Below are positions 32,349 to 41,785 of a DNA stretch of 64,000 nt, one piece after another. The DNA lies in contig JALEMG010000050.1 in assembly GCA_022768375.1 (NCBI GenBank), positions 1 through 64,000 of the forward strand, given 5' to 3'. The notes below the pieces were generated by a model. The model ran no database searches and had not been told where the DNA came from. It saw only the letters and a list, made by a program, of their open reading frames with translations. Numbering within the stretch: the stretch's first letter is position 1; every line of letters starts with the position of its first letter. The position numbers and the translations under genes are program-made. The DNA comes from Lentisphaeria bacterium (lineage in GTDB: Bacteria; Verrucomicrobiota; Lentisphaeria; Victivallales; Victivallaceae).

Positions 32349-34531
32349 AACATAAAATTTTTCTCTTTTGTCTTGCGGCGCTGACGGCGGCCGCGTACAC
32401 GCTGAGTGCCGACGGGATCGGCGACATGCGCGGCCTGGCGCTGCAGAATGTCAAGATACCCTTTTACAAGGAGAAGCAATTGCAGTTGGTGGCGTTCGCC
32501 GACACCGGGCGCCGGGAGGACCAACTCATGCTCTGCGGCAACACGTTTCTGGACATCCTGCTGGAAAGCGCCGACGTGGACCGGATCCCCGACGGCTGGC
32601 GAGTGCATCTCTACCCGCTCAAAGCGCCGCTGCCGGAAGTGCTGAAGTTCTGGTCGCCCCGCCGGGAAACGAGCAAGGCGGTGTTGTTCACCCCCGACAG
32701 TTCGATCGACCAGTCCCGGAGCGAGGCGTTCGGCGACGATCCGGTGTTCATGCGTTCGCCCATGCTGGACCTGGACGGCATCGGATTTCAGGCCGATTTC
32801 AAGAACAACGTCATTGAAGTGACCTCCGAAGTCAGCATCACCGCCCGCAAATCCGACGCCGATCCCCGTAAACTGCTGACCGGGACCCCCGCGCCGCCCC
32901 GCTACGAGGCGGTTCACGCCACGTCGGATTCCCTGCGGCTGGACATGACGAATAATGAACTTATGCTCATCGGCCATGTCAAGGTCATCGACGGCCCCAG
33001 CACCCTCACCTGCGACCGGCTGACGGTGTTCCTGAGCGATGACGCTCCCGAACCCGACCCGGCGGCGCCGATGCTGAAGGGGGTCTCCCGGGTGCTGGCG
33101 GACGGCGACGCGGTGCTGGTCAGGATCCCGGACGATCCCTCCGGCGACACCGTCACCGCCAAAAGCGACCATATGGAATACGATTTGAAAACCGGCATCA
33201 TCGTCCTCACCGGCGACTCTGCGGAACCGCTGATCCTGCGGGGCATCAACGACCGGCTTTCGGGGACCCGGATCGAGATTCTGCGTCATGAGAACCGCTA
33301 CTTCGTCCACGGCAACTGCCAAGTCGTCTCCTCCGAGCGGGACGCGGAGGGCAAAGTCACCGGCGTCAGGACCATCACCTCGGCGCGGGCGGACTTCGAC
33401 GGCAACACGGATGAAAGCAACTTCCACGAGCATGTGACGGCGGTGGACGGCGACACCACGCTCAACTGCGACCGGCTGCGGATACTCATGAAGAAAAACC
33501 AGTCCCGCGAAGTGGAAAAAATTTTCGCCGAAGGCAAAGTCCGGGTCGTCAGCCGGACCGAAAAGGACGACCCGCAGGCGCCCGGCGGCAGAAAGACCGC
33601 CCAAAGCACCGTGGATTCGGAACTGGCGGAGTTGAACTACACGGTCAACAAACTGATCTTTTACCGGAACGTCAAAGTACGCGACGCGGAGTCCGCGCTG
33701 GACTGCGACCGGCTGGACCTTTTTCTCAAGGACAAACGTCACGCCGCCGGTCAGGTCTCCGGCGCGCCGCTGGGCGGCGGCATGGGCAGCCGCAACAAAA
33801 GCCTGACCAAAATGATCGCGTCCGGCCGGGTGTTCATGACCAACAGCAAGGACGAGATGCGCACCGAACTTATGACGCTCTTTTTCCGCGATCTGCCGGA
33901 TGGCTTCAAGCCGTCGCCGGGGATGTTCCAGTCCGGCGGGGTGCAGTTGACCCGGATCGTCTGCGACGGCAAGGTGGTGGGCATCGGCGATGCCAAATCC
34001 GCGCCCGAGGACCGGCGGATCCTCAACGCGGAGCATGCCATGTGGGACCTGCTCAAGGACTATTCGGAATTTCACAACAACGTCGTGGTGTACCGCGGGG
34101 AGACCGACGCGCTGCACTGTCGGGACATGTATGTTTTCACGCGGGAATCCTCGCCGGACGAGGAAAAAACCGCCTCGCTGAAAAAAGCGGCGAACCCGCT
34201 GGACGAGGACCCGTTCGCATTGGACATGGGGGAAAATTCCGTCCCGGCCCGCATCGCGCTGTCCGACGGACTGAACATCAAGCGGATTGTCTGCAAGCAC
34301 GAGGTGGTGATGGTCAAGCGCGCTTCGGACGGCCAACTTCAGCGGGCCGGCGGCGATCAGGCCGTCTACCGCGTGGCGGACAAGGAAATGGTCCTCACCG
34401 CCGAACCGCCCCGCCGTCCGTGGCTGCGGAGTGACGGACGCAAGCAGTTCTGCGACATCATCCGCAGCGACACCGAGACCGAGGACCTGCGCGGCATCGG
34501 CAACGTGCAGGTCATGCCCGACGATCGGTGA
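32345..34531 (+). CDS. large LptC/LptA-like LPS transport protein (multi-OstA repeats)
   Basis: A 728-aa secreted protein. Signal peptide about 1-22. Residues about 25-170 hold an LptC-like segment (lipid-coupled W/SPxxETSK and MRSPMLDLDGIGF stretches), then a chain of LptA/OstA-type beta-jellyroll units marked by a repeated CDRL motif near residues 222, 374 and 453 and a CRDM variant near 590. It probably forms part or all of the periplasmic bridge carrying LPS to the outer membrane. Typical LptA is about 180 aa, so this is an unusually long, repeated form. It overlaps kdsC by ATGA; the matching ATPase lptB is at 37.9 kb. Confidence 0.75.
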   Translation: MKHKIFLFCLAALTAAAYTLSADGIGDMRGLALQNVKIPFYKEKQLQLVAFADTGRREDQLMLCGNTFLDILLESADVDRIPDGWRVHLYPLKAPLPEVLKFWSPRRETSKAVLFTPDSSIDQSRSEAFGDDPVFMRSPMLDLDGIGFQADFKNNVIEVTSEVSITARKSDADPRKLLTGTPAPPRYEAVHATSDSLRLDMTNNELMLIGHVKVIDGPSTLTCDRLTVFLSDDAPEPDPAAPMLKGVSRVLADGDAVLVRIPDDPSGDTVTAKSDHMEYDLKTGIIVLTGDSAEPLILRGINDRLSGTRIEILRHENRYFVHGNCQVVSSERDAEGKVTGVRTITSARADFDGNTDESNFHEHVTAVDGDTTLNCDRLRILMKKNQSREVEKIFAEGKVRVVSRTEKDDPQAPGGRKTAQSTVDSELAELNYTVNKLIFYRNVKVRDAESALDCDRLDLFLKDKRHAAGQVSGAPLGGGMGSRNKSLTKMIASGRVFMTNSKDEMRTELMTLFFRDLPDGFKPSPGMFQSGGVQLTRIVCDGKVVGIGDAKSAPEDRRILNAEHAMWDLLKDYSEFHNNVVVYRGETDALHCRDMYVFTRESSPDEEKTASLKKAANPLDEDPFALDMGENSVPARIALSDGLNIKRIVCKHEVVMVKRASDGQLQRAGGDQAVYRVADKEMVLTAEPPRRPWLRSDGRKQFCDIIRSDTETEDLRGIGNVQVMPDDR

Positions 34532-34540
34532 CCCGCCGCC

Positions 34541-36691
34541 TCAGCGGAACCGGAGCAGCCGCAGGGAGTTCAGCACCACCGTAAGCGAACTTGCGGCCAT
34601 TGCTCCGGCGCAGAATGCCGGATGCAGGATCACGCCGACGCCGCTGAATACGCCTGCCGCCAGCGGCACGCCGATGAGGTTGTAGCAAAAGGCCCAGAAA
34701 AGGTTCTGCCGGATCACCCGGAACGTCGCCCGGCTCAGATCGATCATGCGAACGACTTCCCGCAGGTCCGAACGCATAATCACCACGTCCGCGCTCTCCA
34801 GCGCCGCGTCGCTGCCCGACCCCACGGCGATGCCGAGGTCTCCGGCCGCCAGTGCGGGCGCGTCGTTGACCCCGTCGCCCACCATGCCGACGACTTCTCC
34901 CCGGCGCCGCATCTCCCGCAAGGCATCCAGTTTTCCCTGCGGCGTCAGTGCCGCCTGAAATCCGTCCAGCGCCAAACGTTCCGCGACGGCGGCCGCCGCG
35001 CCGGGACCGTCGCCGGTAAGCATGGAACAGCGCACGCCCCGCCGCCGCAGGGCTTCGATCACGGCGGCGCTCTCCGGGCGCAGGGTGTCACCGACGGCGA
35101 TCATCCCGGCGAACCCGGATTCACAGGCACCGTAAATCATGGTGCATCCGGTCAAATCCGCCGGGATTTCCGGCAGGGGAACGGCAAGCGCCGCCATCAT
35201 CCCGGCATTGCCGAAGTGCCACCGCCGCCCGTCGATCCGCCCGGAGACGCCGAATCCGGGCCGGGCCGCGAAGTCGACCGCCGGCGGCGGCGGCCCGATC
35301 CGCCGGCGGCGTGCTTCGGCGGTCACCGCGCGGGCCAGCGGGTGCTCCGAATACTGTTCCAGTGCCGCCGCCGCCGTCAGAAACTCCGCTTCCGAACCGA
35401 CCGGACGCACTGCTTTGACCTCCGGCATGCCGGAGGTGAGCGTTCCGGTCTTGTCAAAGACCAGCGCCGTCAATTTGGCGGCCTGCTCCAGCGCCGCGCC
35501 GCTTTTGATGAGGATTCCCAGCGCCGCGCCCCGGCCGATGCCGGAGATCAGCGCGACGGGCGTGGCCAGCCCCAGCGCGCACGGGCACGCCACCACCAGC
35601 ACCGACAGCGAATAATGCAGTGCCTGCGCTCCGGTACCGAGCCAACTCCAGACCCCGGCGGTCAGTGCCGCCGCCGCGAAAATCGCCCAGACGAACCACC
35701 CGGAGACCCGGTCGGCCAGCGCCGCCGCCGGCGCCCGGGAATCCTGCGCCCGGGCCACCAGACGAACGATCTGTCCCAGCACGCCGTCTTCCCCCGCGGC
35801 GGTGACCCGCACCAGCAAAGTGCCGTCGACATTCAGCGTCCCGCCGCAGACCGGAGCACCGACCCGCTTCGGCACCGGCAGTTCCTCGCCGGTGAGCATG
35901 GCCTCATTGACCGAACTTGCCCCGTCGACGATCGTTCCGTCCGCCGGGATCTTCTCTCCCGGGCGGATGCGCACCGTATCTCCGACGCGCAGGTCCGCGC
36001 TGTTCACCGTGATCTCCGTTCCCTCCCGGACCAGTTGCGCCGTCGGCGGTGCGAGATGAAGCAGCGCCCGGATCGCGCCGGTCGTGGAACGGCGGGCCCG
36101 CGCCTCCAGCATTTTTCCCAGCATGACGAGCGTCAGGATCATCGCGGCGGCATCGAAATACAAATGCCCCGCCGTCCGGGAACCCAGCAAAATCAGACTG
36201 TAAATCACCCCCGCCGCCGCGCCGCAGGAGATCAGGGAATCCATATTGGGCGCACCCCGGAACAGCGCGGGCACCCCCCGGCGGAAAAATCCCGCCCCGC
36301 CGATCAGCACCGGAATCAGCAGAAGCGCCTGAATCACTCCGCCGAGCCGGAAATCCCAATGCGCGTGACAGACCGCCGTCAGCAGCCCGGTGAAAACCGC
36401 GCATCCGACGAACCGCCGCACTTCGCGCCGCGCTTCCCGCCGGTCCTTCTCCGAAACGGCGGCGGACGTTTCCGCCGTCGGCGGCGCCGCCTGAAACCCG
36501 GCCCGCTTCACCGCGTCCAGCACCGCCGCGTCCCCGGGATACCCCGCGCCGGGACGCAGATTCAGACGCCCGGTGGCGAAATTCACGTAAATGTCTTCCG
36601 CGCCGGAAATCTTACGCACCGCCCGTTCCACGGCGGCGGCGCATCCGGCGCAGTGCATGCCCGTGACGGTAAAACTCCGGATCTCAGCCAT
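34541..36691 (-). CDS. copA: copper-translocating P1B-type ATPase
   Basis: A 716-aa heavy-metal pump. One N-terminal HMA domain with GMHCAGC (C14, C17) delivers metal. Eight membrane segments surround the CPC motif (369-371); the actuator TGEELP is at 268-273, the phosphorylated aspartate D413 is in FDKTGT, and the [11 protein letters not shown] hinge lies near residue 620. CPC and the single CxxC domain indicate Cu(I)/Ag(I) export to the periplasm. ATG at 36691 overlaps the thioesterase stop by eight bases; an ATG nine codons earlier is possible. No copper regulator is visible nearby. Confidence 0.95.
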   Translation of the reverse strand: MAEIRSFTVTGMHCAGCAAAVERAVRKISGAEDIYVNFATGRLNLRPGAGYPGDAAVLDAVKRAGFQAAPPTAETSAAVSEKDRREARREVRRFVGCAVFTGLLTAVCHAHWDFRLGGVIQALLLIPVLIGGAGFFRRGVPALFRGAPNMDSLISCGAAAGVIYSLILLGSRTAGHLYFDAAAMILTLVMLGKMLEARARRSTTGAIRALLHLAPPTAQLVREGTEITVNSADLRVGDTVRIRPGEKIPADGTIVDGASSVNEAMLTGEELPVPKRVGAPVCGGTLNVDGTLLVRVTAAGEDGVLGQIVRLVARAQDSRAPAAALADRVSGWFVWAIFAAAALTAGVWSWLGTGAQALHYSLSVLVVACPCALGLATPVALISGIGRGAALGILIKSGAALEQAAKLTALVFDKTGTLTSGMPEVKAVRPVGSEAEFLTAAAALEQYSEHPLARAVTAEARRRRIGPPPPAVDFAARPGFGVSGRIDGRRWHFGNAGMMAALAVPLPEIPADLTGCTMIYGACESGFAGMIAVGDTLRPESAAVIEALRRRGVRCSMLTGDGPGAAAAVAERLALDGFQAALTPQGKLDALREMRRRGEVVGMVGDGVNDAPALAAGDLGIAVGSGSDAALESADVVIMRSDLREVVRMIDLSRATFRVIRQNLFWAFCYNLIGVPLAAGVFSGVGVILHPAFCAGAMAASSLTVVLNSLRLLRFR

Positions 36692-37115
36692 GATCCCGCC
36701 CGGCAAGCGGAACTTCATCCACGATAAAGCCGGTGATGTTCACCGTGGCGGCCAGTTTGCCGTCCCCGTTGAAAACCTCCACCGCGTAAACCGCGGTGCG
36801 CCGCCCCTGATGCACCTTGCGGGCCACCGCCTTCATCTCCGGCCCCTGCCCCGGACGGAGGAAGTTGGTCTGGCAGTTCAGCGAAACGCCGGTGACTCCG
36901 GTGGCGTTCACCGCGCCCGCGTAGGCGAAGTCCGCCAGCGTCATGATCGCGCCGCCCTGCACCACATCCCGCCCGTTGAGCACATCGTCCGTCACCGTCA
37001 GCACCGCTTCGGCGTACCCCGGCTCCACCACGGTCAGACGGATGCCGCAGAACCTGCAGAACCGATCATGCTCGTTGAGGTACGCTTTGACCTTTTCACT
37101 GTCCACCGCCGCCAT
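36684..37115 (-). CDS. PaaI-type hotdog-fold acyl-CoA thioesterase
   Basis: A 143-aa single hotdog domain. The conserved segment [21 protein letters not shown] corresponds to the catalytic helix region (usually N/D-x-x-G-x-x-H-G-G-A; here Q replaces the His position). Later NFLRPGQG and [23 protein letters not shown] are typical of the family. It likely hydrolyses an acyl- or aryl-CoA; the missing histidine leaves activity open. It lies between copA and a NifX-like gene in the same orientation, with no obvious functional link. Confidence 0.82.
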   Translation of the reverse strand: MAAVDSEKVKAYLNEHDRFCRFCGIRLTVVEPGYAEAVLTVTDDVLNGRDVVQGGAIMTLADFAYAGAVNATGVTGVSLNCQTNFLRPGQGPEMKAVARKVHQGRRTAVYAVEVFNGDGKLAATVNITGFIVDEVPLAGRDHG

Positions 37116-37123
37116 GTCCCGCC

Positions 37124-37411
37124 TCAGAATTTCAGTGTCCCATTCAAATACGAACGCAGAACGCGGTCCGATTCGCCGGTGACCCCGGTGATCAGATTGA
37201 TGCCCGCGTCAAAAAGTTCCCGCTCCAAAGAACCGGAGATCCGACCGGCGATGAGCAGATCCACCTTGAGATTGGCCAACTGCCGCTTCAGCGCCTCCAA
37301 ACCGTCCGCCGCCCGGATGGATTCCCGTTCCAGCGTCCGGCCGTCCTCAATGCGGTAGCAGACGAAGCGGACCAGTTCGTCTCCGAACTCTCCGGACACC
37401 GCGATCGTCAT
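37124..37411 (-). CDS. NifX/NifB-like dinitrogenase cofactor-binding family protein
   Basis: A 95-aa single-domain protein matching the small Fe-Mo cofactor-biosynthesis fold: an MTIAVSGEFGDELV start, alternating strands, VDLLIAGRISGSLERELFDAGI in the middle and LNGTLKF at the end. Such stand-alone members are widespread without nitrogenase and may bind an iron-sulfur or metal cluster. No cysteine is placed as an obvious ligand apart from C38-like residues near the start. No nif genes are present. It is 8 bases upstream of the thioesterase gene. Confidence 0.65.
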   Translation of the reverse strand: MTIAVSGEFGDELVRFVCYRIEDGRTLERESIRAADGLEALKRQLANLKVDLLIAGRISGSLERELFDAGINLITGVTGESDRVLRSYLNGTLKF

Positions 37412-37431
37412 ATCCCGTCTCCTTCCGATTC

Positions 37432-37470
37432 AAAAACCGCCCCGGCCCATGTCTCCATGATGCCGGGGCG
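37432..37470 (-). terminator. intrinsic terminator after the hibernation factor gene
   Basis: Minus-strand perfect 9-bp stem CGCCCCGGC / GCCGGGGCG, 15-base loop, then GTTTTTG. It separates lptB-hpf from the NifX-like gene. Confidence 0.85.
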
Positions 37471-37487
37471 ACGCATCGTTCCAATAA

Positions 37488-37829
37488 TCAGGCTTCCGCC
37501 TCGCGGACCTGCGCCGCGTCGGTCTCGCCCGTCGCCGTGGCCCGGTGATCCTGAATCCGGGTCTTGAGGTCCGCGCACTGGGCCTCAAGTTTGGCGGCGG
37601 CGGCGTCCAGCGCCCGGTAGAGGTCGAAATCCTCCACCTCCGCCGTAAGAGTGTGATACTTGCAGTTCAACACCAGCGACACCTGAAACCGGTTCTTCTC
37701 CCGGGCCATGACCGCGCTGACGGAAGTCACTTTCAGCGTCGGCACATCCAAAACCGACAGCACTCCCGTCGCCCGGGTCCGAATGGCTTCGGTGATTTCA
37801 AATTGACGTCCGGTGATGTTGATGAGCAT
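37488..37829 (-). CDS. hpf: short-form ribosome hibernation promoting factor
   Basis: A 113-aa HPF/RaiA-type protein that binds the 30S decoding site and promotes inactive ribosome dimers in stationary phase. INITGRQFEITEAIRTRA at the start and the later VSLVLNCKYHTLTAEVEDFDLYRALDAAAAKLEAQ segment with its alternating strand/helix are the family pattern. It lacks the long C-terminal dimerisation domain, so it is the short form. ATG at 37829 is used because upstream codons continue into the lptB end. It lies 77 bases downstream of lptB. Confidence 0.9.
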   Translation of the reverse strand: MLINITGRQFEITEAIRTRATGVLSVLDVPTLKVTSVSAVMAREKNRFQVSLVLNCKYHTLTAEVEDFDLYRALDAAAAKLEAQCADLKTRIQDHRATATGETDAAQVREAEA

Positions 37830-37906
37830 AATGCGCACCCCTTTCTGCTTGGCGGCGCGGGCCCATTCCCCCGCCGCGTTCCAAAACTTGCCGCCGGGAA
37901 GGATCC

Positions 37907-38656
37907 TCACATGGAGAATTGCGGTCCCAGATAAATCTCCCGGGCCTGCGGATCGTTGACCAGATAATCGCTCGGCCCTTCCAGCAGAATTTTGCCCATG
38001 CACATGATGTAGGCCCGATCCACCACCGAAAGCGTTTCGCGGACGTTGTGGTCGGTGATGAGGATGCCCAGATTGCGTTCCTTGAGTTGCAGAATGATCT
38101 GCTGGACATCGTAGACCGCCAGCGGATCGACGCCGCTGAACGGTTCGTCCAGCATGATGAAGGACGGATTGGTGACCAGCGCCCGGGTGATCTCCAGCCG
38201 CCGTCTCTCACCGCCGGAAAGCGTCATGGCCTTCTGGTCCTTGAGCCGGGTCAGTTCCAGTTCATCCAGCAGTTCCGCACAGCGGCGCTTCCGGTCGGCC
38301 CGGCTCATATCCAGCGTCTCCAGGATCGCCATGATATTCTCCTCCACCGTGAGTTTGCGGAAAATGGACGGCTCCTGCGCCAGATATCCCATGCCCATCC
38401 GGGCCCGTTTGTACATCGGCATCCGGGTAATGTCCACCCCGCGGAAGGAAACTCTGCCGCCGTCCGGCCGGATCAGCCCCATCACCATGTAGAAACTGGT
38501 GGTCTTGCCCGCGCCGTTGGGTCCCAGCAATCCCACGACTTCGCCGGAACGGACCGAGATCGACACCTGATCCACCACCGTCCGTCCGTGATATATTTTG
38601 ACCAGATTCTCGGCATTCACCAGCATGCCGCCGTTTTCCAGTTGATCCATCGCCAT
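37907..38656 (-). CDS. lptB: LPS export ABC transporter ATP-binding protein
   Basis: A 249-aa ATPase of the LptBFG complex that extracts LPS from the inner membrane. Walker A is GPNGAGKTT, Q-loop YLAQEPSIFRKLTVEENI (a characteristic LptB string), signature LSGGERRR, Walker B FIMLDEPFSGVDP. The C-terminus is short as in LptB. The start at 38656 is chosen because the -10 element lies at 38697; an ATG two codons in is equally possible. It is followed by hpf, the classical neighbour. It should work with the LptA-like protein at 32.3 kb. Confidence 0.94.
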   Translation of the reverse strand: MAMDQLENGGMLVNAENLVKIYHGRTVVDQVSISVRSGEVVGLLGPNGAGKTTSFYMVMGLIRPDGGRVSFRGVDITRMPMYKRARMGMGYLAQEPSIFRKLTVEENIMAILETLDMSRADRKRRCAELLDELELTRLKDQKAMTLSGGERRRLEITRALVTNPSFIMLDEPFSGVDPLAVYDVQQIILQLKERNLGILITDHNVRETLSVVDRAYIMCMGKILLEGPSDYLVNDPQAREIYLGPQFSM

Positions 38657-38691
38657 ATTTTCCAATCCGTTGCTTCGCGCTCCCACTGCAT

Positions 38692-38719
38692 AGTATACAC
38701 CGCCAACGGCCACATTCAA
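38692..38719 (-). promoter_or_regulatory. promoter of lptB-hpf
   Basis: Minus strand TTGAAT (38719-38714), 16 bp, TATACT (38697-38692). Confidence 0.5.
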
Positions 38720-38756
38720 GCGTCCGGGGCCGGATTTCCGCGATTTTTTCACGATT

Positions 38757-40139
38757 TTACCGCTCGGCAAGCGCGAAGCGCAAAGCCGTCAACCCGACGC
38801 GCAGCGCCCGTTCGGACCCGGCGGAGGAGACCGAGACCCGCAGGAAGTTCCGCTCGGGGCGGGGCCGGACCGCAAACCGGGAGGAGTGCTGGACCCGGAC
38901 CCCCCGGGCGGCGAAAAACGCCTCCGTCTCCACTTGGCCGCCGAACCGGTCCGGCAGCGGCAGCACCCGGAAAAAATCGTCACGGTCCCCGGATGAATCC
39001 GACGGAAAGATCCGGTCGAAAATCCGGTTCGCCCGTACCGCCAGCGCCCGTTTCTCCCGCAGGATCGCGGCGGCCCGCCCGCTCTGAAGCAACTCCGTCA
39101 CGATCTCGGCATCCAGAGCGCTGGTCTTGATGTTGAGCAGAAAAAGTCCGTTGAGCAGCCGCTGCCGGAACCGCTCCGGGAAGGCGGCGACCGCCACCCG
39201 CAGCCACGGTGAAAGGTACTTGAGCGCGCCGCTGATGTAGACGGTCCTCTCCGGCAGCCGGGAAAAAAGCGTCCGCGCACCCGGAGTTTGCGGCGGCAGA
39301 CAGGCCGGATCGTCTTCGATCAGGGTCAGGTCGTATCGCCGGATCACCTCCGCCAGCGCCGCCTTGCGCTCCTCGCTCAGCGTCAGCGTGGTGGGGTTGG
39401 CGCAGTTCGGCATGAGAAATATTCCCGCCACGGGATCGCGTTCGCAGCAGCGGGTCAGCGCGTCCGGGTCCATCCCGCCGCCGTCGCCCGGAACCGGCAG
39501 CAGACGCAGATGCGCCAGATGCGCGGTCCCGATCAGATTGGCGTAGGTGAATTCATCCACCGCCAGCGTGTCGCCGATGGTGAAAAGGGAGAGCAGCGCC
39601 GCGCTGATGGCGTTCTGGGCGCCGGAGAACAGCGCGGTATGTTCCTCGTCGGTCGCCACCCCGAACCCGGCCAGATAATTCACCGCCGCCGCCCGCTGGT
39701 GCAGATGCCCCGACACCGCCGCATGGGAATTCAGACGGTGAAGATATCCCTTGCCGAGCACCCGGGCCGCCGCCGCCACCGCCGCGCCGCCGACGTAGTC
39801 GAAACCTTTCACCACGCCCAGTTCGATCAGAGCGTCCCCGCCGGAAATTTCCGCTTCCCGCACCCCCGGCAGCGGGGAAACAAAGGTCCCCCGTCCGGTC
39901 ACACCGTAGATGAGACGCTTCTCCCGGCACAGATCGTAAGCCCGGGTCACGGTGGTGAAATTCAGGTCCAGATAATCCGCCAGTTCCCGCTGGGGCGGCA
40001 GTTTCGCCCCGGGCGCAAGCCGCCCGGAACGGATGTCGTTCTCCAGCAGATGGGCCAGCGACAGGTACCGCGGACGCCCCAGTCGGGCGGCCTCCGGCAT
40101 CCAACTCAAAAATCCGCTGCGAAAGGAATTTACCGGCAT
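38757..40139 (-). CDS. pdxR: MocR-type transcription regulator, probable PdxR
   Basis: A 460-aa fusion of an N-terminal GntR winged helix (about 20-90, [20 protein letters not shown]) and a fold-type-I aminotransferase-like domain. The likely PLP lysine lies in the [13 protein letters not shown] segment. MocR proteins sense PLP and, as PdxR, activate pdxST when PLP is low. This gene is divergent from pdxS, with 97 bases between them, which strongly supports that role. ATG at 40139 is chosen over codons further upstream that run through the shared operator region. Confidence 0.85.
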   Translation of the reverse strand: MPVNSFRSGFLSWMPEAARLGRPRYLSLAHLLENDIRSGRLAPGAKLPPQRELADYLDLNFTTVTRAYDLCREKRLIYGVTGRGTFVSPLPGVREAEISGGDALIELGVVKGFDYVGGAAVAAAARVLGKGYLHRLNSHAAVSGHLHQRAAAVNYLAGFGVATDEEHTALFSGAQNAISAALLSLFTIGDTLAVDEFTYANLIGTAHLAHLRLLPVPGDGGGMDPDALTRCCERDPVAGIFLMPNCANPTTLTLSEERKAALAEVIRRYDLTLIEDDPACLPPQTPGARTLFSRLPERTVYISGALKYLSPWLRVAVAAFPERFRQRLLNGLFLLNIKTSALDAEIVTELLQSGRAAAILREKRALAVRANRIFDRIFPSDSSGDRDDFFRVLPLPDRFGGQVETEAFFAARGVRVQHSSRFAVRPRPERNFLRVSVSSAGSERALRVGLTALRFALAER

Positions 40140-40140
40140 A

Positions 40141-40191
40141 ATTGTAATCCATACAATTTTTAAGATTGTATATAATGTAACCGACATTATA
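40141..40191 (+). promoter_or_regulatory. inverted and direct repeats between pdxR and pdxS (probable PdxR operator)
   Basis: ATTGTA (40141-40146), its inverse TACAAT (40152-40157) and a second ATTGTA (40165-40170) are followed by a perfect 8-bp palindrome TATAATGT / ACATTATA (40171-40178 and 40184-40191, five-base spacer). The last palindrome lies between the -35 and -10 of pdxS. Confidence 0.6.
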
Positions 40192-40193
40192 TT
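40166..40193 (+). promoter_or_regulatory. promoter of pdxST
   Basis: TTGTAT (40166-40171), 16 bp, TATATT (40188-40193), 43 bases before the pdxS ATG. Confidence 0.55.
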
Positions 40194-40236
40194 ATGCGTC
40201 AAATCCGAACTTAAAAAAAAACGGGAGAAATCATCC

Positions 40237-41115
40237 ATGGAACTCAGTCGTCAGCAGGAACTCAATTACAATCTGGCCGCCATGCTCAAAGGCGGCGTCA
40301 TCATGGACGTGACCACGCCGGAACAGGCGGTGATCGCGGAGAAGGCCGGGGCCTGCGCGGTCATGGCGCTGGAACGCATCCCCGCCGACATCCGGGCCGC
40401 GGGCGGAGTATCGCGCATGAGCGACCCGGAGATGATCCGCGGCATTCAGCAGGCCGTGACCATCCCGGTCATGGCCAAATGCCGCATCGGACATTTCGTC
40501 GAAGCCCAGATTCTGCAGGCCATTGAGATCGACTACATCGACGAGAGCGAGGTCCTCACCCCCGCCGACGACACCTTTCACATCGACAAGAACGCCTTCA
40601 AAGTCCCCTTCGTCTGCGGCGCCCGGGACCTGGGCGAAGCGCTCCGGCGCATCGCGGAGGGCGCTTCCATGATCCGGACCAAAGGCGAGCCGGGCACCGG
40701 CGACGTGGTCCAGGCGGTACGGCACCTGCGCCGGATGAATGCGGAAATCCGCCGCGTCACCTCGCTCTCCGCCGACGAACTCTACGAGGCGGCCAAACAA
40801 CTCGGCGTGCCTTTCGCGCTGCTGCGGGAGGTCCACGACCGCGGCCGGCTGCCGGTGGTCAACTTCGCCGCCGGCGGCGTCGCCACCCCCGCGGATGCGG
40901 CGCTGATGATGCAACTCGGGGCGGAAGGCGTTTTCGTCGGTTCCGGGATCTTCAAATCCGGCGACCCGGCCAAACGCGCCGCCGCCATCGTCAAGGCGGT
41001 CACCAACTTCCGCGATGCGGCGCAGATCGCGGAGTTGTCCGCCGGATTGGGCGAAGCCATGGTCGGGATCAACTCCGACGAGATCCGTACCATCATGGAA
41101 GCGCGCGGCGTATGA
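40237..41115 (+). CDS. pdxS: pyridoxal 5'-phosphate synthase, PdxS subunit
   Basis: A 292-aa barrel subunit that builds PLP from ribose-5-phosphate, glyceraldehyde-3-phosphate and ammonia. Catalytic residues fall at the family positions: D24 in [14 protein letters not shown]81 in MAKCRIGH, K149 in [31 protein letters not shown] is the phosphate-binding segment. Strong CGGGAGA ribosome site. The stop overlaps the pdxT start (ATGA). Confidence 0.98.
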   Translation: MELSRQQELNYNLAAMLKGGVIMDVTTPEQAVIAEKAGACAVMALERIPADIRAAGGVSRMSDPEMIRGIQQAVTIPVMAKCRIGHFVEAQILQAIEIDYIDESEVLTPADDTFHIDKNAFKVPFVCGARDLGEALRRIAEGASMIRTKGEPGTGDVVQAVRHLRRMNAEIRRVTSLSADELYEAAKQLGVPFALLREVHDRGRLPVVNFAAGGVATPADAALMMQLGAEGVFVGSGIFKSGDPAKRAAAIVKAVTNFRDAAQIAELSAGLGEAMVGINSDEIRTIMEARGV

Positions 41116-41684
41116 ATCCCAGAATCGCCGTCCTCGCGCTGCAGGGGGCGTTTCGCGAGCATATGCTGGTGTTCGCCGCCCTCGGCGCGGAGTGTTTCGA
41201 GATCCGGCAGCGCGCCGATCTGGACCGTCCTTTCGACGCGTTGGTGCTCCCGGGCGGGGAGAGTACCGTGCAGGGCAAACTGCTTCGGGAACTGGGGCTT
41301 TTCGACCCCCTGCGGCAACGGCTGCGCCGGGGGATGCCGGTGCTGGCGACCTGCGCGGGCACGATCCTGCTGGCGGAACGGATCGCATCCGACAGCGTTT
41401 CCCACTTCGCCACGCTGCCGATCACGGTCGAACGCAACGCCTACGGACGACAATTGAGCAGTTTCCACGCCGAATCCGCATTCGCCGGGATGACCGGGGT
41501 GCCGATGCCCTTCATCCGGGCGCCCCGGATCACCGCCTGCGCAGAGGGAGTGGAAGTGCTGGCCGAAGTGGACAAATTCCCCGTGGCGGTGCGGTACGGA
41601 CGGCAGTTGGCCCTGACCTTTCACCCCGAGATCACCGCCGACCGGCGCATCCACGCGTACTTTCTGCGGGAAGTCATGCGCTGA
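41112..41684 (+). CDS. pdxT: pyridoxal 5'-phosphate synthase, PdxT glutaminase subunit
   Basis: A 190-aa class I glutamine amidotransferase that supplies ammonia to PdxS. Triad: C81 in [13 protein letters not shown]171 and E173 in [15 protein letters not shown] (47-53) is the oxyanion-region motif. The arrangement is typical of PLP synthase glutaminases, and pdxS/pdxT are coupled by overlap. A dodecameric complex with PdxS is expected from the family. Confidence 0.97.
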   Translation: MNPRIAVLALQGAFREHMLVFAALGAECFEIRQRADLDRPFDALVLPGGESTVQGKLLRELGLFDPLRQRLRRGMPVLATCAGTILLAERIASDSVSHFATLPITVERNAYGRQLSSFHAESAFAGMTGVPMPFIRAPRITACAEGVEVLAEVDKFPVAVRYGRQLALTFHPEITADRRIHAYFLREVMR

Positions 41685-41710
41685 ATCGCCGCGATTCTCC
41701 GGCGTCCGGC

Positions 41711-41739
41711 TTGCAAATCCGCCTTTTCGCGTGTATATT
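41711..41739 (+). promoter_or_regulatory. promoter of gltS
   Basis: TTGCAA (41711-41716), 17 bp, TATATT (41734-41739). Confidence 0.6.
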
Positions 41740-41785
41740 TTCCAGCCGTAGGCAGTCAATCTTTTTCCGCGGAAGGAGCGGGTTC

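Noticed and set aside
37124-37411. Nitrogen fixation gene
   Set aside because: The NifX-like fold is common in non-fixing bacteria and no nif genes are nearby.
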